DNA of 64,000 nucleotides from Nocardia sp. CY41 (lineage in GTDB: Bacteria; Actinomycetota; Actinomycetes; Mycobacteriales; Mycobacteriaceae). The stretch lies in assembly GCF_009829325.1 (NCBI RefSeq), contig NZ_VUOS01000018.1, positions 1 through 64,000 on the forward strand, given 5' to 3'. The stretch's first letter is position 1. Every line of letters starts with the position of its first letter. The notes beneath the pieces were generated by a model. That model saw only the letters and a list, made by a program, of their open reading frames with translations, searched no databases and was not told where the DNA came from. Below, piece by piece: positions 1 to 8,829 of this stretch. The translations under genes and the position numbers were made by a program.

Positions 1-237
1 TACGACTATCCGCGCGTGTATGCCGACCTGCGGCAACGTCGTATCACCGGGCACATCCCGCGCCGCGGCACCCGCGACAAGGTGACAGGGCGATGGATCG
101 TCGAACAATCCCTGGCCCTGCTACACCGGTACCGCCGCCTGGCCACCCGCTGGGAACGACGCACCGACATCCACCAAGGATTCCTCGACCTCGCCGCCGC
201 CCTCATCTGCTGGCGAAGACTCCGCAACCGAACCTGA
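1..237 (+). CDS. IS5-family transposase, C-terminal fragment (cut by window edge)
   Basis: The frame is open from base 1 and stops at 235-237, giving about 78 residues. The segment KVTGRWIVEQSLALLHRYRRL followed by a WERR and a LICWRRL-like end is the C-terminal part of IS5/IS112-type DDE transposases. The Glu in WIVEQ is at the place of the last catalytic acid of the DDE triad. The N-terminal part with the two Asp residues lies outside the window, so whether the element is intact cannot be told. The stop is only 15 bases from the end of the flavoprotein gene on the other strand, so the element inserted just past that gene's 3' end. No terminal inverted repeat could be assigned because only one end is visible. 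Confidence 0.8.
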   Translation, partial: YDYPRVYADLRQRRITGHIPRRGTRDKVTGRWIVEQSLALLHRYRRLATRWERRTDIHQGFLDLAAALICWRRLRNRT

Positions 238-252
238 TAGGAGCTCTAAGCA

Positions 253-1713
253 CTACGCGATGAGAGCGCGGGCGAGTCGCGCCGCCTCGTGCGCGAGACC
301 TGTGGGGTCGGTCGCAATGAAAGTCGAGGTGCTCGCGATATTGCCCTGTGCGTACCACATGTCTCGGGGCCGACCGGAGATGAGAAGCTTGCCGGTGCCG
401 GGTTCGGTGGTCAGGCCGCCGAACGGGTGCCGTTCGGCGGACGCGGAGGTCAGGAGCGAACGCACCAACCCCTCGGCAGCCTGTGGCACAGTGTAGGCCG
501 GTGGGTTGACGGCATTGATCACCACGTCGGCGGTCCATTCGGTGTCGTCGGTCACGGTGAATCCGGTGCGGGAGTGCGGGTGGATCTTCTGCAGTCCCGC
601 TCGCAGCCGTACCTGGCCGGAATCCAGCAGGCGCAGCAGGATATTCGCATTGTGCGGCACCATAGGTGAACTCAGGCAATTGATGGTGCGGAAGTGTGTG
701 CCGCGCAGCAGGGCCTTGTCTTGCTCGCGAAACATCGGCCACACCGCAGGCGCGACGGTTCGGATGGCCCGGCCGAGCAGTCGCCGCCCCTGATGCGGGT
801 CCGCAACCAAGGACAGCTGGCGCCGCAGCCGTTGCACGGGAGGTTCGGTGTCGTTGCCGATGACCTCATCGGTCAGTGTCCGGAAATCGTGCCCCAGCTC
901 GGAGAGTTCCGCCTTCATCAGTTCGATCAGCATGGTGAGTGTCACCTGCCCTTGGTTGTCGCGAACTCGTCGCAACGCGTATTCGGGTGTCAGATACCGC
1001 GGCTCATATGGGATGGGACGTTGCTGTACGGCGGGCAGCACGCCGCTTCGCGACATCAGGGTGATCGGACCGGTGTGTCCACGGGAGACCAGCCCGGTGA
1101 CGATGTCGACGGCGGTCAATCCGCTGCCGATGACAGCGACGTGCCGGTCCGCGGGAACTCCTGCCAATCTGCGGTGCAAGGGGTACGGCTCATGCACGTA
1201 ACCCGGCGTGTCGGCCAGCCCATAGCTGTCGTGTGGCTGCCCGCCGCCGATGGACAGCACCGCGCGATCCACGGTGTACGCGCCGCCGGCGGCGGTGCGC
1301 AAGGTGGCTACAGGGTGTCGAGAGAACCCGGTGACGCCGGAATTGACGACGCTCACCCGCCACCCGTTCTCGCGCAGGTCGGCGATGGCGGTATGTGCGG
1401 TGTGTTCCAGGTATCGTCCGTACACCGCGCGCGGAACGACCGGTAGGCCGAGTCCTTCGTCGAGGTAACAGGCGAGTTCCGGGCGTTCCCGCAACCAACG
1501 CAGGTAATGATCCAAGTCTCCGCCACGGGCGGTCATGGCCATCGGTGGTGCATTCACTCGCACGGAGTCCTGGTCGCGTTGGTATGCGCGGCCGCGCCAG
1601 ACGGCGGATGAACTCTCGAACACCGTGATTTCGCCCGGCTTCGCGGCCGAGCCGGCGAGCGCGTCGAGCAGGGCCACCGTAGCCATTCCTGCGCCGACGA
1701 TTCCGATATGCAT
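253..1713 (-). CDS. FAD/NAD(P)-binding flavoprotein
   Basis: This 486-residue protein begins with the dinucleotide fold GIVGAGMATVALLDAL and has a second nucleotide-binding site VAVIGSGLTAVDIV near residue 200. The later WTADVVINAVNP segment is typical of the 'FAD-NAD(P)-binding' (NAD_binding_9) family of soluble flavoprotein oxidoreductases. The substrate is unknown for most members and cannot be read here. The ATG at 1713 is preceded by an AAAGGGA ribosome site. There is no signal peptide or membrane segment, so it should be cytosolic. It is divergent from the LuxR-type gene at 1857, and the 143-base intergenic region holds a strong dyad. Control by that neighbour is likely but inferred. 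Confidence 0.82.
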   Translation of the reverse strand: MHIGIVGAGMATVALLDALAGSAAKPGEITVFESSSAVWRGRAYQRDQDSVRVNAPPMAMTARGGDLDHYLRWLRERPELACYLDEGLGLPVVPRAVYGRYLEHTAHTAIADLRENGWRVSVVNSGVTGFSRHPVATLRTAAGGAYTVDRAVLSIGGGQPHDSYGLADTPGYVHEPYPLHRRLAGVPADRHVAVIGSGLTAVDIVTGLVSRGHTGPITLMSRSGVLPAVQQRPIPYEPRYLTPEYALRRVRDNQGQVTLTMLIELMKAELSELGHDFRTLTDEVIGNDTEPPVQRLRRQLSLVADPHQGRRLLGRAIRTVAPAVWPMFREQDKALLRGTHFRTINCLSSPMVPHNANILLRLLDSGQVRLRAGLQKIHPHSRTGFTVTDDTEWTADVVINAVNPPAYTVPQAAEGLVRSLLTSASAERHPFGGLTTEPGTGKLLISGRPRDMWYAQGNIASTSTFIATDPTGLAHEAARLARALIA

Positions 1714-1812
1714 GGTCGATTCCCTTTCGAGTCAGGACGTACGTCGACCAGAATTGCGGGTCACCGTGCGACATCCCATCCCTCGATCGGGGGGTTCCGA
1801 GACCGTCCGACC

Positions 1813-1830
1813 ACCCCTCAGGTGAGGGGT
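1813..1830. promoter_or_regulatory. Perfect dyad between flavoprotein and luxR genes
   Basis: ACCCCTCAGGTGAGGGGT is a perfect inverted repeat: 8-base arms around GG. It lies 27 bases before the ATG at 1857 in a divergent intergenic region. Its size and symmetry suit a dimeric LuxR/NarL-type helix-turn-helix, so autoregulation plus control of the flavoprotein is the simplest reading. A TTG that would start the luxR frame earlier lies at 1830, at the dyad's edge, which argues for one of the ATGs downstream. Confidence 0.5.
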
Positions 1831-1856
1831 TGTCGGACTCCTCGTGCGCGGGAATC

Positions 1857-2972
1857 ATGGCGGGCATGAGCAGGTCGACCAGTGATCCGTCGGGTGGTCT
1901 CCTGGCTGGAATCGCCGCGGCGTCCGACGCGGTGCGCCTGTTCGCCGTGACGTCGGACCGCCTGCGCCGCATCGCGCCCTTCGACGCGGCCGTTTGGGTT
2001 GCCACTGATCCGATCAACGGGTTGACCGCCGCGCCGGTGCGGATCGAAAACCTCCAGCAGGGCGGCTGCGGCATCTACTGGGAATCGGAATTCCTCGCCG
2101 ATGCCGTCAATCCCTTTCGGCATTTGACGAAGTCTCCGGTGCCGGCTGCCGGATTACGGGAGGCAACCGGTGATCGTCCGTTGTCGAGTCCGTTGTATCG
2201 AGACTTCATGCGGCCGAGAGGCTTCGACGACGAACTGCGTGCCGTGTTCCGGGTCGATGGCAGGCCGTGGGGACAGCTGAGTCTGTTCCGCGAGCGCGGT
2301 CGAGCGCCCTTCCGGGCCGAGGAGATCGCGATGGTCGGCTCGTTGTCGAGTCCGATGGCGCAGCGGCTGCGCGCGTACGCCCAATCGGCGGAGCCGCCGC
2401 GTCGGTCCTCCGATACGCCGGGGATGCTGCTTTTCGACCGTGCGGGAAACCTGGCCTCGATCAATGACGAGGCCCGCCGCTTCCTCGCCGATATGCCGCC
2501 GGGCCCCCGCGCGGCGACGCCGTCCGGGATCGACCTGCCCCTGCCGGTGTGGATTCGTAGCACCGTCGGCCGTGCGCGCGAGACGGGTGGGAATGCGCGA
2601 ATCCGCATGCGCGCGGTGACCGGCGGATGGCTGGTGTGTCATGCCTCGTGCCTGCGCGGTGCCGATGGCACCGCGGAGATGACCGCGATGACGATCGGGC
2701 CCGCGCCGGTGTCGGAGATCGCCACGCTGGTCATCGCCGCCTACGAGCTGACATCCCGGGAGCGCGAAGTCACCGAACTGATCGCGCGCGGGCTGTCCAC
2801 CACTGAGATCGCGAGCCGATTGTTCTTGTCGCCGCACACCGTCCGAGACCATGTGAAGACGATTTTCCAGAAGGTTTCCGTAGCGAGTCGGGGAGAACTG
2901 GTCGCGAAGCTGTACACCGAGCACTACGAGCCGCTCGTGGCGCCCGAAAGCGCCCGCCGTCGCCACCCCTAG
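1857..2972 (+). CDS. LuxR-family regulator with GAF-like sensor region
   Basis: About 371 residues from the chosen ATG (a second ATG is at 1866). The C-terminus carries a clear LuxR/NarL helix-turn-helix: LTSREREVTELIARGLSTTEIA then FLSPHTVRDHVKTIFQKV. The first 170 residues resemble the GAF-type sensor region found in many actinobacterial stand-alone LuxR regulators. A middle PAS-like stretch (MLLFDRAGNLASINDEARRF) follows. There is no receiver domain, so it is probably ligand-controlled rather than phosphorylated; the ligand is unknown. It is divergent from the flavoprotein gene and convergent with the AraC gene downstream. Confidence 0.85.
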   Translation: MAGMSRSTSDPSGGLLAGIAAASDAVRLFAVTSDRLRRIAPFDAAVWVATDPINGLTAAPVRIENLQQGGCGIYWESEFLADAVNPFRHLTKSPVPAAGLREATGDRPLSSPLYRDFMRPRGFDDELRAVFRVDGRPWGQLSLFRERGRAPFRAEEIAMVGSLSSPMAQRLRAYAQSAEPPRRSSDTPGMLLFDRAGNLASINDEARRFLADMPPGPRAATPSGIDLPLPVWIRSTVGRARETGGNARIRMRAVTGGWLVCHASCLRGADGTAEMTAMTIGPAPVSEIATLVIAAYELTSREREVTELIARGLSTTEIASRLFLSPHTVRDHVKTIFQKVSVASRGELVAKLYTEHYEPLVAPESARRRHP

Positions 2973-3028
2973 CAACAGTGTCCGGGAAGGGTGACTCAGC
3001 AGCGGCGAGGCTTATGCTTGCGGCTGAC

Positions 3029-3940
3029 TCAGCGGGCAGTCGCCAACCATGCGCGTGGCGAGCATCCCACTCTTTGCGTGAACGCCCGCGAGAATGCCGG
3101 AGGGGTGGCGTACCCGAGTTCCGCGGCCGTGTGGGCAACCGAGGCGCCAGCGCGTAGCCGGTCCTGAGCGACCGTGATCCGCCACCCGGTCAGATACTCG
3201 GCGGGGGGCTGCCCCACCATCTCTTTGAACCGGGCGGCGAAAGAACTGCGGGACATGCGCGCTTCGCGCGCCATCGCAGCGAGCGTCCAGGGTCGCCCAG
3301 GCGACTCGTGGATGGCGACGAGTGCGCGGGCGAGGCTTTCATCGGAGAGCCCTGTCAGCAGCCCGGTGGGCAGCGCGAGTTCGTCGGCGTGGTCGAGTAT
3401 CCAGCGGAACAGCTGGATGAGGACAACTTCGAAGAGCCGATCGGCGAGCACTTTTCGACCGCACCGCACATGGTCGATCTCTGCGAACAGCAGATCGAGC
3501 GCTGGTTCGAGAGTGTCGACTGCGTCCAGCGGGAGCACGATCACGGGAGGGAGCGTGCGCACCAGAGGGTGGGTCGGGCCGCCGTCGAAGTCGAGCGTCG
3601 CGCAGGCGAAGTCGGACTCCTCGGTGGGTGCGTTGTGAAAGGCATGGTCCAGCGGGCGTGGGTAGAACAGCAGGCTGGGCTTATCGATCTGTCGCTTTTC
3701 CAGCCGACCGCCGACACCACGGTGCGTCACCTCCATCTCACCGCATCGGAGCACATGGAGGAAGCCTCGCCCCGGTTGTGCGTCGAAGGTCGTTACGCCA
3801 CACAACGGTCCGGCATGGAACAGGCGGGTTCGCACCCGGAAGCGTTCGAGTAGGGGCGAAAGCTGGTCGAGTGAAGACACAGACCAAGGATGGCAGACGA
3901 TCTGGTAAGAAATCGAGATGATACGACTCAATAAGTCCAT
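3029..3940 (-). CDS. AraC-family transcriptional regulator
   Basis: About 303 residues from the ATG at 3940. A TTG 36 bases upstream would extend it but is less likely. The N-terminal half (start MDLLSRIISIS, then FHAGPLCGVTTF and a FLHVLRCGEMEVTHRG segment) looks like the cupin-type ligand pocket of AraC proteins of the AraC_binding/cupin_6 type. The C-terminal 100 residues hold two helix-turn-helix motifs: WTLAAMAREARMSRSSFAARF and VAHTAAELGYATPPAFSRAF. It is divergent from the AhpD-like gene with an 81-base gap, so that gene is the probable target. The effector cannot be deduced. Confidence 0.87.
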   Translation of the reverse strand: MDLLSRIISISYQIVCHPWSVSSLDQLSPLLERFRVRTRLFHAGPLCGVTTFDAQPGRGFLHVLRCGEMEVTHRGVGGRLEKRQIDKPSLLFYPRPLDHAFHNAPTEESDFACATLDFDGGPTHPLVRTLPPVIVLPLDAVDTLEPALDLLFAEIDHVRCGRKVLADRLFEVVLIQLFRWILDHADELALPTGLLTGLSDESLARALVAIHESPGRPWTLAAMAREARMSRSSFAARFKEMVGQPPAEYLTGWRITVAQDRLRAGASVAHTAAELGYATPPAFSRAFTQRVGCSPRAWLATAR

Positions 3941-4021
3941 GTGAGCCAGGAAGTCTGAGAGTGCGTCGCCCGGCAAGACACTGCCGGGGCGTCGTCCGAA
4001 TCACGACCCGAGGAGCACTCC

Positions 4022-4567
4022 ATGTCTTTCGTCCCCCTTGTCGATCGCGAGTCCGCGACCGGAACCGTCAAGGACCAGCTCGATCGTGTCCATGCCGCGT
4101 TCGGCACCGTGCCCGCCATGTTCCGAGCCGTCGCGAACTCGCCCGCGGCTCTGACCAGCATGTGGGCGTCGTTCGGCGCCTTCAGCGGCGGTGCCCTGGG
4201 GCCGGCGCTGAGCGAGCAGATCGCCGTGGCTGTCGCCAACCGAAACTCCTGCGAGTACTGCCTGGCCGCACACACCGCTCTCGGACGCAAGGCCGGGTTG
4301 AGCCGTGCGGCGCTGGAAGCCGCGCAGACGGGCCGGTCCGACGACCCTCGGACTGCCGCACTCCTGGGCTTCGCGCTGAAGTTGGTGGAAGAGCGCGGCC
4401 AGGTCACGGCAGAGGACGTGCAGGCGCTGCGTGATCAGGGCTGGAGCGACGAGCACATCGTCGAGGTCATCGGACAGGTCGCGCTCAACCTGTTCACCAA
4501 CTACCTCAACGTCGCTCTCGCGGTCCCGGTCGACTTTCCCATGGTGAGTCTGCGGCGGGCGGGCTGA
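4022..4567 (+). CDS. AhpD-like / carboxymuconolactone decarboxylase-family protein
   Basis: 181 residues, the usual length for peroxidase-related CMD proteins. The redox signature is present: SEQIAVAVANRNSCEYCLAAH contains the acid, the CxxC pair and the following His that act as the AhpD thiol relay. The family reduces peroxides or acts on hydroxyperoxy substrates; the exact substrate is unknown. The ATG at 4022 follows a GAGGAGC ribosome site. It sits opposite the AraC regulator, a frequent arrangement for AhpD-like genes responding to electrophiles or oxidants. Confidence 0.87.
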   Translation: MSFVPLVDRESATGTVKDQLDRVHAAFGTVPAMFRAVANSPAALTSMWASFGAFSGGALGPALSEQIAVAVANRNSCEYCLAAHTALGRKAGLSRAALEAAQTGRSDDPRTAALLGFALKLVEERGQVTAEDVQALRDQGWSDEHIVEVIGQVALNLFTNYLNVALAVPVDFPMVSLRRAG

Positions 4568-4772
4568 TGTTCCACCGGGTGCCGACGCCGACCGGATGCT
4601 TCCATCCTGCCGACGTCATGGCGTGGACGGCAGCGCTGACCATCCCGGCGATCGGCCCGATGCGGCCTGCGAGAGCGCTGAGGCCGTAGATCGCTCCGCG
4701 GCGGGCGCGCAGCCACTCGGACGCGCGCCCGCCCCGCTTCGGGAGTCGCAATCAGCCCGACCGACTCCGGTG

Positions 4773-5189
4773 GTCGAAGTTCTGCAGGAGAATCCCGCTG
4801 ACCGGCGCCGCCGTCGTCATCCGCCACTCGCCGCGGCATTCGATGACACTTGGCGGCAGACCGACACGGCGATATCGGGGCAACCCTCCGACCGCCTGGT
4901 CACCACCCGATGGGGCGACGGGATCCAGTTGCGCGAGTTCATGATCACCCGCGTAGTGGAACTGGTTCTGCACGGCCTCGACATCGCCATCGCGCTCGGC
5001 GTGCCGGCATGGACCGCACCGGAAGCCGCTGCGGTAGTGTGTGACTTCTTGCAGATCGAGCCCGCCGCCACCCACCTGGGTTGGGACCGCCGGACTGCGT
5101 TGGCCAAAGCCGGCGGCCGCGCCGCGCTCTCTACTGAAGAGTCGGCCGAACTCGCACGCCTGAACCTCACCTGGAGACGGCTCGGCTAG
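4773..5189 (+). pseudogene. Remnant of maleylpyruvate isomerase-family gene (5' part lost)
   Basis: The frame ending at 5189 encodes FDDTWRQTD, then WGDGIQLREFMITRVVELVLHGLDIAIALG and a LGWDRR segment. This is the C-terminal half of the mycothiol-dependent maleylpyruvate isomerase/TIGR03083 family, including the helix with the VVELVLHGLD metal-ligand region. The expected N-terminal DinB-like helices with their own His ligand are missing, and the sequence ahead of the match in this frame is Arg-rich and unlike the family. No start or ribosome site fits. It therefore looks like a decayed gene. An apparently intact member of the same superfamily lies at 31741-32397. Confidence 0.5.
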
Positions 5190-5269
5190 TTGGACGACTG
5201 GTTCGCCGTCGGCGAATCTCGTCCGGCCAAACGGCATCACACAGGCGGACGGCCGCTCGCAGAGCATGC

Positions 5270-5485
5270 GTGGCTGGTTTCGCCGGCCTCGGCTATGCCG
5301 CCGCGATCATCGCGCACCGGACCGGTCGTCCATTGCTCGGGGTTGTCGTGGTCGGGTTGATCGGATGCGCCGTCGTCGTGATTCTCACGCGGCAACGGAC
5401 CAGACGGCGAAGACCGGACTCCGTCGCCGAACAGCCCCGCGTTCGGGTACACAGCACCAACATCGCACCGTGCCCACTCGCCTGA
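5270..5485 (+). CDS. Possible small membrane protein
   Basis: A 71-residue frame from a GTG. Residues 5-18 and 22-39 (LLGVVVVGLIGCAVVVILT) are hydrophobic and are followed by an RQRTRRRRR basic stop, as in a small inner-membrane protein with its C-terminus in the cytosol. No ribosome site is visible and the frame is open further upstream, so the start is uncertain. No family was recognised. It could be a chance frame. Confidence 0.3.
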   Translation: MAGFAGLGYAAAIIAHRTGRPLLGVVVVGLIGCAVVVILTRQRTRRRRPDSVAEQPRVRVHSTNIAPCPLA

Positions 5486-5533
5486 CATGAGTAGACTTCT
5501 CGCCCCGGTCGTGCATCAGGTCGGGCCGTCGCG

Positions 5534-5947
5534 TCACTGGCCGGTCGGCGCGTTGTGCGCCGACGCGGGACGCCCCAGCGCCTGAGCTTTCAGTTGCTCG
5601 AATTCCGCGTCGGTGATGACACCGGAGTCGTGGAGGGCTTTGGCGTCGGCGATGCTCTCGGCGGGGGACTTACCCGCCACCTCCCGGATGTACTGATCCG
5701 TCGCCTTCTGCGCCTCCGCCTGTGCGCGTTGGGCGCGCAGCGCCATGCCGCGCCCGCGGACGATCAGGTACACCAAGGCCGTGAGGTAGGGGAATATCAC
5801 CAGGGCTATCACCCACAGCGCTTTGGCGACGCCGGATACGGAGTGGTCGCGGAACAGATCCACGAGAATCTGGAACAGCACGATCAGGTACGCCACGAAG
5901 GCGAACACGAGGATCGTGTACCACACGTAATCCCAGAACGAATCCAT
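5534..5947 (-). CDS. SHOCT-domain membrane protein with PLDc_N-like N-terminus
   Basis: 137 residues from an ATG at 5947. The start is fixed by a perfect AGGAGG (5956-5961 on the plus strand as CCTCCT) eight bases upstream, even though the frame is open for another 100 codons. Residues 1-65 form two membrane helices of the PLDc_N type (FWDYVWYTILVFAFVAYLIVL and ALWVIALVIFPYLTALVYL). Residues 105-130 are a SHOCT motif (LHDSGVITDAEFEQLKAQAL), a short helical oligomerisation module. The function of such proteins is unknown. A smaller SHOCT protein occurs at 9833-10123. Confidence 0.85.
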   Translation of the reverse strand: MDSFWDYVWYTILVFAFVAYLIVLFQILVDLFRDHSVSGVAKALWVIALVIFPYLTALVYLIVRGRGMALRAQRAQAEAQKATDQYIREVAGKSPAESIADAKALHDSGVITDAEFEQLKAQALGRPASAHNAPTGQ

Positions 5948-5961
5948 GTTGTGAACCTCCT

Positions 5962-6962
5962 GTGGCGGATCTTTCCCGTTTCGTAGCAGGCGGTGGATTC
6001 CGGCTGTGAAGTAGATCGAACCGCCGGTCGGCCGCTGGGGCGAAAACAGACCTTCGTTACGGTGACAGCATAGGAGCGCAGTTCGAAAATAAGCACAGAG
6101 CGACATCGGCGCCACAGAACGACGGAATTGTTCGAAATTCGGTACATGAGTCGGCGACTCTTGCCGAGGTACCGGAGGTCCGGCTGTCCAGCGCTCCGCT
6201 GAAACGTGATCGTCGACGTGCGGCGCTGATGATATCGCCACGTAGGCATCGCCGCCGAGCAAGTCTGCGGTACCGGAGACCGGGCTTACCCAGCTGTCGT
6301 TACCAGGAGTCGCAGACCCGGTGGGCGCTCCTCGGAATCTATTCGATACCGCGTTGATTTCGATTCGAACAAAGAAGCAATAAGCCTGAGAGCGAGGGAG
6401 AGCTCGATGGTCATCGGCGGATTACGGCTCCTCGATCATCGCGCGGTCGAACCCGGTCGCGCGCAGGCGATCCGGGAATACGGGAGGGGATAGCGAGGCC
6501 GCGGTAGCAGGGAACCCCGCAGTCCGCTGCGGTTGCACTACTGCGGCGGAGGCTGTTCGAGGGTTCATCCAGTGATCCGCATTTTCCCGTCGGCCGCCGA
6601 CATGGGCGGTCGATTGCTCGCGCGACTCGATGAGCGCCTGGGTCGCTCGGTGGCGCGGGGGAGCGCCCGACACCTGATTGTGGGGTAGCCAAGATGTCGC
6701 TGAGTTATTCTTATCCGATGAGGCGAGCCGGTAGCGGCGGCCGTTGCATGGGCGCCGAGGGCCGATCGAACCCGGGTGTGCCAGACGACCCGAGAGGCAC
6801 GGACGCGTCCCTCAGTCCACCACGATTCCAGTTCCTGCGCAGGCACCTCCGCTGCGCTACCTACGTAACCCGTTCGCGGCGGCCAGCGCTCCCTGCGAAG
6901 CGGATGCGGCATACCGCAACTGGAGAATCCCTCACATCGCCGACGAGAAGAGGTGAACGGCA
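5962..6962. other. About 1 kb without a convincing gene
   Basis: No frame here has both a credible ribosome site and a protein-like translation. A 28-codon frame at 6407-6493 follows a GAGGGAGAG sequence, but its product (MVIGGLRLLDHRAVEPGRAQ...) matches nothing recognised. The region separates the divergent SHOCT and DUF7144 genes and presumably holds both promoters. I could not define them. Confidence 0.4.
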
Positions 6963-7367
6963 ATGTCAGCAACCGACGAGCATTCCGTCAAACAGGCGGT
7001 CGCCGCGGTAACGTCGATCGGCGCGGCAGTGCTTCTGCTCTCCGCCGGGATCCTGTCGATCTTGCAGGGAATCTCCGCCCTCGCCAAAGACGAGGTTCTC
7101 GTGTCCGGGCCCAACTACACGTATGAGTTCAGCACCACCAGCTGGGGTTGGATCCATCTCGTTCTCGGGATCTTGATAGTGATCGCGGCAGTCGGACTGA
7201 TCGCCGGAGCCATGTGGGCGCGGGTGATCGCGGTCTTTCTCGCCGCGCTATCGATCCTGGTCAATTTCTTATGGCTGCCGTACTACCCGTGGTGGTCGAC
7301 GGTGGTGATCGCCTTGAATGTGGTGGTGATCTGGGCCGTTACTACCTGGCGGCCCGGCCGAATCTGA
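6963..7367 (+). CDS. DUF7144-family integral membrane protein (copy 1)
   Basis: 134 residues with four hydrophobic helices. The family hallmark is TSWGWIHLVLGILIV in the middle and NFLWLPYYPWWS before the last helix. The ATG at 6963 follows an AGAAGAGGTG ribosome site. Function is unknown for the family. A paralogue at 14455-14898 has the same architecture and almost the same SVKQ(A/G)VAA(V/G)TSIGAA N-terminus. It converges with the large membrane protein gene at 7420. Confidence 0.88.
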   Translation: MSATDEHSVKQAVAAVTSIGAAVLLLSAGILSILQGISALAKDEVLVSGPNYTYEFSTTSWGWIHLVLGILIVIAAVGLIAGAMWARVIAVFLAALSILVNFLWLPYYPWWSTVVIALNVVVIWAVTTWRPGRI

Positions 7368-7419
7368 CCTGAACCGCACCGCAGGGGTGGAACAGCAGGG
7401 AACCCACCTGAGTCTCGGA

Positions 7420-8829
7420 CTAGGTGTCGGCCCGCACCGTGGCCTCGGCATCGCGGTTCGTCCCGCGTTGTTCCCAGGCGAGGACAGGGCGAAGCAGAAG
7501 TTCCAGCGCGAGCAACGCCAGCAGCGCGCCGAGGATGATCCACACCACCACGAGCCCGGTGGGGTAGCGCCAGAAGACCAGCAGGAGCGCGGCGACGCCG
7601 ACAATCGTCCAGCGCAGCGCCGTGCGGGCTCGGAAGGCCCACATCTCCACTCGATTCGGCGGACGCGATCGCCGCAGCTGCTGCACCGAGTCCATCCCGC
7701 GCCCGAACTGACGGCGTATCGCCGTGGCCGAAGCCGAACCGCCGCTGAGGTAAGCGACCAGTGCGATCGCCAGGCCGAGCACGGCGACTCCGCGCAACGC
7801 GGTCCGCAGTGGCAGGAGCACCGTGTCGGCGATCACGGTGGCCGCCTCCGGTGCCAGCACGTCGGCCGGGATCTCGTCCAGATACAGGGCCCGCGCCACG
7901 ATCAACGCGATGGCCAGGATCAGCATGCCTGCCGCGAGCGCGACGCCGACGAAGACCAAGGCGCGCCTGCGACGCCCCGCAGGCGCCGCGGCGATCGCGG
8001 CCACGGCGGCCGCGATCGTCACCCACGGCAGCACTGCCGCAGCTTTGTCGAGATTGTCGACCGCGTGCTGTGCCCGGACCAGTTCCGGGGATCGGAACAA
8101 CACGAACTGTTTGTCGACCGCGGGAATCTTCTCGGCGAAGGTGAATCCGCGGTCGAGCAGCCGGCCTTTGACGTTCTCGATCACCGTGCGCAGGGAGAGG
8201 GTCACCGTGCCGTTCTCGTCGACGGTCACCGACTCGGGGCCGACATGCCCGGTGGCCACCGCCACCAACGCGGTGTGGGCGGTGCGGTTGGCTTGCAGCC
8301 ACAAGTCTTCGAACTGGTCGCTGCGCACGAAGGACAGCACGGTGTCGTTGACGAAGCCGCGGGCCTGCTGCGTGATCACGGGCGCCAGCCCTTCGACCGC
8401 ACGATCCACCCGTGGCCGGTTCGCGGTCGCCGGGACCGCGTCGGTGAGTGCGGCGAGCGCGTCCGCGGTGAGGCCTTCGATGTCGACGCGGGCGAAGATC
8501 TCATCGGTGACCGTATTGGAGACCTCCGTCTGCAACACCGGATCCGAGCCGAGTGGCGCCACCGTGCTCAAGTACCGATCGGTGTCGAGCACCTCGCCGC
8601 GCACGAACCGCGACACCACCGTGGTGATCGCGAGAACAGCGACCAGCACCGTCAAGATCGCTACCGCGGTCCAGCGCCACGCATGCCGCGGCGGACGGCG
8701 AACCGGTGGCTCCGCACCGCGGCCCTTGGTTCGCAGCGCAGCCACCTCCACACGCAGCCGCTCCAGTTCGGCGCGCTCGTCGGCGCTCAACTTGCCGTCG
8801 GGTGCGTTATCCGGCGCATCGGAAGCCAT
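7420..8829 (-). CDS. Multi-pass membrane protein with large extracytoplasmic domain
   Basis: 469 residues from ATG 8829 (a start four codons earlier is possible). An N-terminal coiled-coil-prone segment (LSADERAELERLRVEVAALR) precedes a first membrane helix at about residues 55-75. A roughly 190-residue hydrophilic region follows (DTDRYLSTVAPLGSDPVLQ..., helical), then helices near 265-285, 295-320, 345-365 and two at the C-terminus. This is the arrangement of a conserved but uncharacterised actinobacterial integral membrane family. No catalytic motif is visible. It is monocistronic as far as can be seen. Confidence 0.75.
   Translation of the reverse strand: MASDAPDNAPDGKLSADERAELERLRVEVAALRTKGRGAEPPVRRPPRHAWRWTAVAILTVLVAVLAITTVVSRFVRGEVLDTDRYLSTVAPLGSDPVLQTEVSNTVTDEIFARVDIEGLTADALAALTDAVPATANRPRVDRAVEGLAPVITQQARGFVNDTVLSFVRSDQFEDLWLQANRTAHTALVAVATGHVGPESVTVDENGTVTLSLRTVIENVKGRLLDRGFTFAEKIPAVDKQFVLFRSPELVRAQHAVDNLDKAAAVLPWVTIAAAVAAIAAAPAGRRRRALVFVGVALAAGMLILAIALIVARALYLDEIPADVLAPEAATVIADTVLLPLRTALRGVAVLGLAIALVAYLSGGSASATAIRRQFGRGMDSVQQLRRSRPPNRVEMWAFRARTALRWTIVGVAALLLVFWRYPTGLVVVWIILGALLALLALELLLRPVLAWEQRGTNRDAEATVRADT

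Noticed and set aside
4506..4751. Minus-strand frame with a somewhat protein-like segment (AIYGLSALAGRIGPIAGM)
   Set aside because: It overlaps the end of the AhpD-like gene, has no ribosome site, and no family could be named.
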